DNA from: Wenzhouxiangella sp.
GTDB lineage: Bacteria; Pseudomonadota; Gammaproteobacteria; Xanthomonadales; Wenzhouxiangellaceae
Length of the DNA: 33,717 bases
Reading direction: 5' to 3'
NCBI GenBank assembly: GCA_007135935.1
Contig: SLIA01000027.1
Span: 1-33,717, forward strand
Of the stretch, positions 25,235-31,006 are shown one piece after another; the stretch's first letter is position 1; the number at the start of each line of letters is the position of its first letter. Both the position numbers and the translations under genes were made by a program. The notes under the pieces were generated by a model. It saw nothing but the letters and a program-made list of their open reading frames with translations, made no database searches and was not told where the DNA came from.

Positions 25235-26712
25235 CCATCACCGAATTGATGCCCTTCAGCGTGCTGGTGCCGCTGATCGCCTCGCTTGTCTGCGCCCTGC
25301 TGCCCGGTCGCTTCTGGCCTTGGGCGGTCACCCTGGCCGCGGCCATTGCCAGTGCGATCATTGCCGCGCTTACCCTGCCGGCAGCGGCCCAGACGACGCT
25401 GTCCTACGCCTTCGGCAACTGGCCGCCGCCGATCGGCATCGAGTACCGGGTGGACGCGGCCAATGCCTTTGTCGCCCTGCTGGTCGCCGGCATGGCCGCC
25501 ATCACCCTGCCGTGGGCCAAAAAGAGCGTGGACAAGGAAGTGCCCGAGCGTCAGGGCACCTTCTACGCCCTGTTTTTGCTGGCACTGGCCGGACTGCTCG
25601 GCATCACGCTGAGCGGCGATGCCTTCAACATCTTCGTCTTTCTCGAGATCTCCTCGCTGGCCACCTACGGCCTGATCGCCTACGGCTCGGACCGGCGCGC
25701 CCTGCTGGCCTCGTTCCGCTACCTGATCATGGGCACGGTGGGCGCCACCTTCCTGCTGATCGGCATCGGTTTTCTCTACGTGATGACCGGCACGCTCAAC
25801 CTCCACGACCTGTCCGAGCGTCTGCCGGAAGTGCGCGACACCTCGACGGTGCGTGCCGCCCTGGCCTTCATCATCGTCGGCATGGGCCTGAAGCTGGCCA
25901 TGCTGCCGCTGCATCTGTGGCTGCCCAACGCCTATACCTACGCGCCGAGTTTCGTGACCGTGTTCCTGGCCGGCACGGCCACCAAGGTGGCGCTCTACGT
26001 GATGCTGCGCTTCGTCTTCACCGTGTTCGCGCCCGACTGGAGCTTCGTCGTCCTGCCGCTGTCGACGGTGCTGATGATCCTGGGCGTGGCCGGCATGTTC
26101 GCCGGTTCCTGGGTGGCCATGTTCCAGCCCAACATCAAGCGCATGCTGGCCTACTCCTCCGTGGCCCAGGTCGGCTACATGGTGCTGGGCGTGTCCCTGG
26201 TCAGCGTCGTCGGCCTGACGGCAGCCTTCCTGCACCTGTTCAATCATGCCCTGATGAAGGCCGCCCTGTTCATGGCCGTGGGCACGGTCATCTACCAGGT
26301 CGGTTCGGCCCGCATCGAGCAATTCCGTGGACTGGGCCGGACCATGCCGTGGACGCTGACGGCTTTTGCCCTCGCCGGACTCTCCATCATCGGCGTGCCG
26401 CTGACCGCCGGTTTCATCAGCAAGTGGTACCTGATCCAGGCCGCTCTGGACCAGGGCCAGTGGGTCCTGGTGGCACTGATCCTGATCACTTCGCTGATGG
26501 CCATCATCTACATCTGGCGCGTGATCGAGGCGGCCTGGTTCAAGCAGCGCGAGCCGGACCAGCAGGCCGTGGGCGAGGCACCGCTGACCCTGCTCATTCC
26601 CACCTGGGTGCTGGTGGCGCTGAATTTCTATTTCGGCATTGACACGCGCCTGACTGTCGGTGGCGCCACCGCCGCCGCCGAGGCCCTGCTGAGCGGAGGC
26701 CTGCTGCCATGA
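25231..26712 (+). CDS. mrpD: Mrp/Mnh antiporter subunit D, copy 1 (NuoL/M/N-like)
   Basis: The 493-residue polytopic protein belongs to the complex I antiporter-like family (proton-conducting transporter domain). The key channel residues are present: TM5 Glu139 (FVFLEISSLATYGL), TM7 Lys221 (GLKLAMLPLHLWLPNAY), TM8 Lys252 (GTATKVALYVMLR) and the late-helix Lys in GFISKWYLIQAALDQ. It is thus expected to move protons or cations. IKRMLAYSSVAQVGYMVLG is the family's discontinuous-helix region. It follows mrpC by an ATGA overlap. Of the three copies in the operon this one most resembles ordinary MrpD. Confidence 0.95.
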   Translation: MTITELMPFSVLVPLIASLVCALLPGRFWPWAVTLAAAIASAIIAALTLPAAAQTTLSYAFGNWPPPIGIEYRVDAANAFVALLVAGMAAITLPWAKKSVDKEVPERQGTFYALFLLALAGLLGITLSGDAFNIFVFLEISSLATYGLIAYGSDRRALLASFRYLIMGTVGATFLLIGIGFLYVMTGTLNLHDLSERLPEVRDTSTVRAALAFIIVGMGLKLAMLPLHLWLPNAYTYAPSFVTVFLAGTATKVALYVMLRFVFTVFAPDWSFVVLPLSTVLMILGVAGMFAGSWVAMFQPNIKRMLAYSSVAQVGYMVLGVSLVSVVGLTAAFLHLFNHALMKAALFMAVGTVIYQVGSARIEQFRGLGRTMPWTLTAFALAGLSIIGVPLTAGFISKWYLIQAALDQGQWVLVALILITSLMAIIYIWRVIEAAWFKQREPDQQAVGEAPLTLLIPTWVLVALNFYFGIDTRLTVGGATAAAEALLSGGLLP

Positions 26713-28205
26713 GCATGCTGCCGCAACTGGCACCGTTCACCGTCGTCCTGATCCCGTTTGTCGGCGCGGCGCTGATCGCGCTGGCCGGGGCCCACCGCGG
26801 CTTGCGCGAGGGCTTGAGCTGGGTTTCGTCCATCCTGTTTTTCCTGGCCGTCATGGGGCTGCTCGGGGCCTTCCTGGCCGGCGAGACAATCAGTCAGTCG
26901 GTCTGGGAGATCATGCCGGGCCTGACCATTGCTTTCCGCCTCGAACCGGTCGGCATGCTGTTTGCCGCCATGAGCTCGACGCTGTGGGTGCTGGCCACCC
27001 CGTACGCCATCGGCTACATGAACGCCAAGGGCTACGCCAACCTCGGCCGCTTCTTCGCCTGCTACGCGATCGCCCTGGGCGCGGCGGCCGGCATTGCCTT
27101 GGCCGACAACCTGTTCACCCTGTTCGTTTTCTACGAGATCCTGTCGGTGTCGACCTACCCGCTGGTCGCGCACACCGGCGACGGCAAGGCCAAACAGGGT
27201 GCACGCACCTACCTGGCCCTGCTGCTGGCCACCAGTATCGGCCTGATGTTGCCGGCGATGATCTGGGTGTGGACGGCCACCGGCACGCTGGACTTCGCCG
27301 ACGGCGGCATCCTGGCCGGACAGGTCAGCCCGACCGCCGGCGCGGTGCTGCTGGTGCTGTTCATGTACGGCACCGGCAAGGCCGCGCTGATGCCGTTCCA
27401 TCGCTGGCTGCCCGCGGCCATGGTCGCGCCCACCCCGGTCTCGGCCCTGCTGCACGCCGTGGCGGTGGTCAAGGCCGGCGTGTTCGTGGTGCTCAAGATC
27501 GCGCTCTACGTCTTCGGGCTGGATTATCTGAGGGAACTGGTCACCAGCGATGTCATGCTCTACATCGCCGCCTTCACCATGCTGGCGGCCTCGCTGGTGG
27601 CCATCCGCCAGGACAATCTAAAGGCACGGCTGGCCTATTCCACCGTCAGCCAGCTGGCCTATATCGTCGTCGGTGCGCTTCTGGCCGTGCAACTGGCCGC
27701 GATTGGCGGCGGCATGCACATGCTCATGCACGGCTTCGGCAAGATCACCCTGTTCTTCTGCGCCGGCGCGATCTATGTCGCCAGCGGCAAGACGCAGATC
27801 AGCGAACTCGACGGACTGGGGCGCCGGATGCCGCTGACCTTCGCTGCCTTCTTCATCGGCGCGCTGTGCGTGATCGGTCTGCCGCCAACCGGCGGCATCT
27901 GGAGCAAGTGGCACCTGGTCGCCGGCGCCCATGATGCCGGGCACACGATGATCATGGCCGCCTTCATGCTCTCGACCCTGCTCAATATCGGCTACCTGCT
28001 GCCACCGGTGGTGCGCGCCTTCCTCAAACCGCTGCCGGAAGGCGAGAAGAGCGGATTCGCCGAGGCGCCGTGGATGTGCGTGATTCCGCTGCTGCTGACC
28101 GCGCTCGGCACCCTGGTGCTGTTTTTCATGGCGCAGTCGGCCTTCGACCTGCTCGGCGGCTTGTTCGGCCTGGCAACCAACCCGGGGAGCGTGGCCAACC
28201 CATGA
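26709..28205 (+). CDS. Mrp antiporter-like subunit D, copy 2 (NuoL/M-like)
   Basis: This second NuoL/M/N-like subunit has 498 residues. TM5 Glu143 (LFVFYEILSVSTYPLVAHTGD), TM7 Lys224 (GTGKAALMPFHRWLPAAM), TM8 Lys255 (HAVAVVKAGVFVVLK) and the late Lys in GGIWSKWHLVAGA are all present, so it should be transport-competent. PYAIGYMNAKGYANLGRFFACY is close to the MrpA/NuoL pattern. It may play the role of the MrpA N-terminal antiporter domain, which has no other candidate in the operon; this is inference. It is coupled to copy 1 and to the next small gene by ATGA overlaps. Confidence 0.94.
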   Translation: MSMLPQLAPFTVVLIPFVGAALIALAGAHRGLREGLSWVSSILFFLAVMGLLGAFLAGETISQSVWEIMPGLTIAFRLEPVGMLFAAMSSTLWVLATPYAIGYMNAKGYANLGRFFACYAIALGAAAGIALADNLFTLFVFYEILSVSTYPLVAHTGDGKAKQGARTYLALLLATSIGLMLPAMIWVWTATGTLDFADGGILAGQVSPTAGAVLLVLFMYGTGKAALMPFHRWLPAAMVAPTPVSALLHAVAVVKAGVFVVLKIALYVFGLDYLRELVTSDVMLYIAAFTMLAASLVAIRQDNLKARLAYSTVSQLAYIVVGALLAVQLAAIGGGMHMLMHGFGKITLFFCAGAIYVASGKTQISELDGLGRRMPLTFAAFFIGALCVIGLPPTGGIWSKWHLVAGAHDAGHTMIMAAFMLSTLLNIGYLLPPVVRAFLKPLPEGEKSGFAEAPWMCVIPLLLTALGTLVLFFMAQSAFDLLGGLFGLATNPGSVANP

Positions 28206-28459
28206 GACTGGCACGATTCATCGAATACCTGATCGCACGGCGGTCGCTGCTTGCCGTCATCGCCCTGGTGCTGATGGCGGCGCTGGTGCTCGTCGACATC
28301 ATCCTGCCACCGGCCTACACCCATTTCCCATGGGACGCGATCGGCGGTTTCGCCGCGTTCTTCGGCTTCGCCGCCTGTGCCGCGCTGATCTTCCTGGCCC
28401 GCTTGCTGGGCGAGAAGCTGCTCTACCGCGACGAGGATTACTACGATGATCACGAGTGA
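28202..28459 (+). CDS. Small membrane protein within the Mrp operon
   Basis: This 85-residue protein has two predicted helices (about 16-36, LLAVIALVLMAALVLVDIILP, and 45-68, DAIGGFAAFFGFAACAALIFLARLLG) joined by PPAYTHFPWDA, and an acidic tail YRDEDYYDDHE. I do not recognise a named family. It overlaps the copy 2 stop (ATGA) and overlaps copy 3 by 14 bases, so it is embedded in the coupled antiporter message and probably encodes an accessory subunit of the complex. Its 3' overlap encodes both its tail and the first residues of copy 3. The track starts this frame at 28070, inside copy 2, which is unlikely. Confidence 0.85.
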   Translation: MRLARFIEYLIARRSLLAVIALVLMAALVLVDIILPPAYTHFPWDAIGGFAAFFGFAACAALIFLARLLGEKLLYRDEDYYDDHE

Positions 28460-30137
28460 GTGGATCCATCCATCGCTGCTGCTGATCGCCGGCGCGCTGG
28501 TCGTGCCCTGGCTCAAGGGCCGGGTGCTGCAGGGCTGGATGGTGCTGCTGCCGCTGCTCGTCCTCGCCGCGCTGGCCCTTGCCCAGCCCGGTGAATACGG
28601 ACAACTGGCCTTTCTCGGCATGGAACTGGTCACCGGCCGGGTCGACCAGCTGGCCATGGTCTTCGGCTGGGTCTTCGGCATCGTGCTGCTCATCGGTGCC
28701 ATCTATGCCCTGCACGTCAATGATCGCGTACAACACGTCGCCGCTTTCCTCTACGGCGCCTCGGCGCTGGGCGTGGTTTTCGCCGGAGACCTGATCACGC
28801 TGTACGTGTTCTGGGAGCTGATGGTCGTCACCTCCGTGTGGCTGATCTGGCGGCGCAAGACCGAGGTATCGTTCCATGCCGGCTTTCGCTACCTGATCAT
28901 CCATGCCGTCGGCGGCGTGATGCTGCTGGCCGGCATCATCCTGTTCCAGTTCGAGACCGGCACGACGCGCTTCGACCAGATCGCGGCCGATGGACCGGCC
29001 TTCTGGCTGATCCTGGCCGCCTTCCTGATCAATGCCGCGGTGCCGCCGCTGCATGCCTGGCTGACCGACGCCTACCCGGAAGCCACCGTCACCGGGGCCG
29101 TCTTCATGAGTGCACTGACCACCAAGACCGCCGTCTACACACTGATTCGCGGCTATCCCGGCACCGAGATGCTGGTCTGGCTGGGTGCGTTCATGACCCT
29201 CTACGGCGTGACCTTCGCCATGCTGTCGAACGACATCCGCCGGCTGCTGTCCTATCACATCGTCAGCCAGGTCGGCTACATGGTCGCCGGTGTCGGGCTG
29301 GGCACGGCGCTCGCGCTCAGCGGTTCGGCCTCGCACGCCTTCACCCATATTCTCTACAAGGCGCTGCTGTTCATGGGCGCCGGGGCGGTCATCCACATGA
29401 CCGGCCGCAGCAAGCTCTCCGAGCTCGGCGGGCTGTATCGCTACATGCCCTGGACCTTCGTGCTCTACCTGGTCGGCGGGGTATCGATCTCGGCCTTCCC
29501 GCTGTTCTCGGGCTATGTCTCCAAGACCATGATCGTCGAGGCCGCGGCCGTCGACGGACGTGCAGTAATCTGGCTGATGCTGGCGGTGGCCTCGGCCGGC
29601 ACCTTCCTGAGCACCACGCTGAAGCTGCCCTACAAGACCTGGCTGGGCGAGGATTCGGGCCTGAGGCCGCGCGAGGCGCCCTGGAACATGCTGCTGGCCA
29701 TGGGCATCGCCGCGGCGCTGTGCTTCCTGATCGGCATCTTCCCGGGCCTGCTCTACGCGCTGCTGCCCGAACCGGTGGACTTCAACGCCTACACCATGAG
29801 CGTGTTTCTCAAGGAAATGCAGCTATTGCTGTTTACCGGCCTGGCCTTCTGCCTGCTGCTGAAATACGTCGGTGGCGGACCGAAGATCAGCCTGGATGTC
29901 GACTGGCTCTACCGCCGTGGCGGACCCCGTCTGATCGAATCAGTCGGCACCGCCATCGTCACCACCGATCGCACAGTGCGCCGCGTCGCCCTCGATCAGC
30001 TCACGCGCATCACCAGTCACATGGAAAGAAAACACGGCCGCGACGGCAAGCTGGCGAAAAGCTGGCCGACCGGATCCATGGCCATGTGGACGGCCATCGT
30101 GCTGGCCATGCTGCTAACGTTCGGGGTTTACAGGTAA
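28446..30137 (+). CDS. Mrp antiporter-like subunit D, copy 3, with altered TM7 lysine
   Basis: The third NuoL/M/N-like subunit has 563 residues, the longest of the three, with a hydrophilic C-terminal region (about 485-545, TTDRTVRRVALDQLTRITSHMERKHG) and a final helix. TM5 Glu124 (LYVFWELMVVTS), TM8 Lys227 (ALTTKTAVYTLIRGY) and the late Lys in SGYVSKTMIVEA are present. The TM7 Lys that copies 1 and 2 keep is Asn196 here (FLINAAVPPLHAWLTDAYPEA). Its transport role may therefore differ or be structural. It is the last gene of the operon; heptad element D starts 7 bases after its stop. ATG 28446 overlaps the small membrane-protein gene by 14 bases. Confidence 0.94.
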   Translation: MITSEWIHPSLLLIAGALVVPWLKGRVLQGWMVLLPLLVLAALALAQPGEYGQLAFLGMELVTGRVDQLAMVFGWVFGIVLLIGAIYALHVNDRVQHVAAFLYGASALGVVFAGDLITLYVFWELMVVTSVWLIWRRKTEVSFHAGFRYLIIHAVGGVMLLAGIILFQFETGTTRFDQIAADGPAFWLILAAFLINAAVPPLHAWLTDAYPEATVTGAVFMSALTTKTAVYTLIRGYPGTEMLVWLGAFMTLYGVTFAMLSNDIRRLLSYHIVSQVGYMVAGVGLGTALALSGSASHAFTHILYKALLFMGAGAVIHMTGRSKLSELGGLYRYMPWTFVLYLVGGVSISAFPLFSGYVSKTMIVEAAAVDGRAVIWLMLAVASAGTFLSTTLKLPYKTWLGEDSGLRPREAPWNMLLAMGIAAALCFLIGIFPGLLYALLPEPVDFNAYTMSVFLKEMQLLLFTGLAFCLLLKYVGGGPKISLDVDWLYRRGGPRLIESVGTAIVTTDRTVRRVALDQLTRITSHMERKHGRDGKLAKSWPTGSMAMWTAIVLAMLLTFGVYR

Positions 30138-30143
30138 AACGAA

Positions 30144-30239
30144 GGCACAAGGATCAAGGCGCAAGGCGAAAGGAAAGAAAAACCACGGCTTTGGCCGCTC
30201 CTCGGGCCCCGTGGATCCTTGATCCTTGCGCCTTGTTCC
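30144..30239. repeat. Heptad-repeat inverted element D (end of Mrp operon)
   Basis: The left arm (30144-30168, GGCACAAGGATCAAGGCGCAAGG...) and right arm (30213-30239) are both made of 7-base units of the form CAAGGNN and its complement. CAAGGCGCAAGG (30155-30166) pairs with 30224-30235, and in a register shifted by seven CAAGGATCAAGG (30148-30159) pairs with 30217-30228, so two alternative 12-bp stems exist. The element fills the convergent gap between the operon end and the stop codon of the next gene, consistent with a terminator or 3'-end stabiliser. Confidence 0.85.
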
Positions 30240-30524
30240 TCAGTCCCCGTCTTCGGGCCGGCGGGTGCTTCTGCGTTCGCGGTGAACCACGCGATACTCG
30301 ACGTCGATCATGCCGTCGTCGGCCCGCTTGCGCTTGCCGGCACCCAGCCAGCGACGCACGGTCAGCACGATGAAGCCGACCACCGCCAGACCCATGGCAA
30401 TGGCCAGGAAGAACAGCCCGAGGATGAAGCTCAGGGCAAGAATACCGATGCCGGCCAGCACCAGTCCAAGACGGACCAGCGGATTGGTCGGTGGCTGATA
30501 GAATTGTCGCCAGGGATCCTGCAT
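30240..30524 (-). CDS. Small membrane protein of unknown function
   Basis: The 94-residue protein has a short Pro/Gln-rich N-terminus (MQDPWRQFYQPPTNP), two closely spaced helices (about 17-35 and 36-58, LGLVLAGIGILALSFILG and LFFLAIAMGLAVVGFIVL), then a basic and acidic cytoplasmic tail (RRWLGAGKRKRADDGMIDVEYRVV). No family is recognised with confidence. Its ATG at 30524 is only 16 bases from the divergent Rieske start, so its promoter must overlap the Rieske coding region. Its stop touches heptad element D. Confidence 0.78.
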   Translation of the reverse strand: MQDPWRQFYQPPTNPLVRLGLVLAGIGILALSFILGLFFLAIAMGLAVVGFIVLTVRRWLGAGKRKRADDGMIDVEYRVVHRERRSTRRPEDGD

Positions 30525-30540
30525 AACCGAGTGAGACTCC

Positions 30541-30879
30541 GTGAACGCCCCCGTGTTCCTTTGCCAAAGTGATGAACTGACCGATGGTCGCTACCGCGAA
30601 TTCACCGTCGACGCGACCGACGAACCCGTGTTCCTCGTCGCCACCCGTTATCGTGGCGAGCCGCGCGCCTGGCACAACGTCTGCCCCCATCAGGGACGTG
30701 CACTGAACTTCGCGCCGGACCGCTTCATCACGGACGATGACGGTCGCCTGGTGTGCTGTGCTCATGGCGCGGTGTTCGAACCCGACCAGGGACGCTGCAT
30801 TTCCGGCCCCTGCCAGAATGCCGAACTCAAGGCCGTCGCGCTGTCGGAAAAAGACGGACAGCTGTTCGTCGAACTGTAA
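30541..30879 (+). CDS. Rieske [2Fe-2S] ferredoxin-like protein
   Basis: This 112-residue protein is a single Rieske domain. Cluster ligands are C48-x-H50 (NVCPHQG) and C72-x2-H75 (VCCAHGAVFEP), followed by the closing DQGRCISGPCQNAELKAV. The spacing between the two ligand pairs (21 residues) is somewhat longer than in ferredoxins of ring-hydroxylating systems because of an ITDDDGRL insert. With no oxygenase partner nearby it is probably a soluble electron carrier of unknown partner. The start is GTG 30541, the only start fitting the family N-terminus. It is divergent from the small membrane-protein gene at a 16-base distance. Confidence 0.9.
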   Translation: MNAPVFLCQSDELTDGRYREFTVDATDEPVFLVATRYRGEPRAWHNVCPHQGRALNFAPDRFITDDDGRLVCCAHGAVFEPDQGRCISGPCQNAELKAVALSEKDGQLFVEL

Positions 30880-30959
30880 CACGCCCGCGAGCCCTCTCTC
30901 TCGCCACACCGCCCCCACCGGATACTGCACACCAGGCCGCCACCGGCCAGATGCGCGCG

Positions 30960-30989
30960 GCGGCACGGAGACCGTGGCATCCGTGCCGC
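30960..30989. terminator. Hairpin between convergent Rieske and secreted-protein genes
   Basis: GCGGCACGGA (30960-30969) and TCCGTGCCGC (30980-30989) form a perfect 10-bp stem with a 10-base loop, in the 127-base gap between the two convergent stop codons. The stem is GC-rich, but neither side has a proper U-tract (TTATTTA lies about 14 bases beyond on the plus strand, inside the next stop region). It could end transcription from both sides. Confidence 0.5.
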
Positions 30990-31006
30990 GCCCGGCGCTG
31001 GATTAT

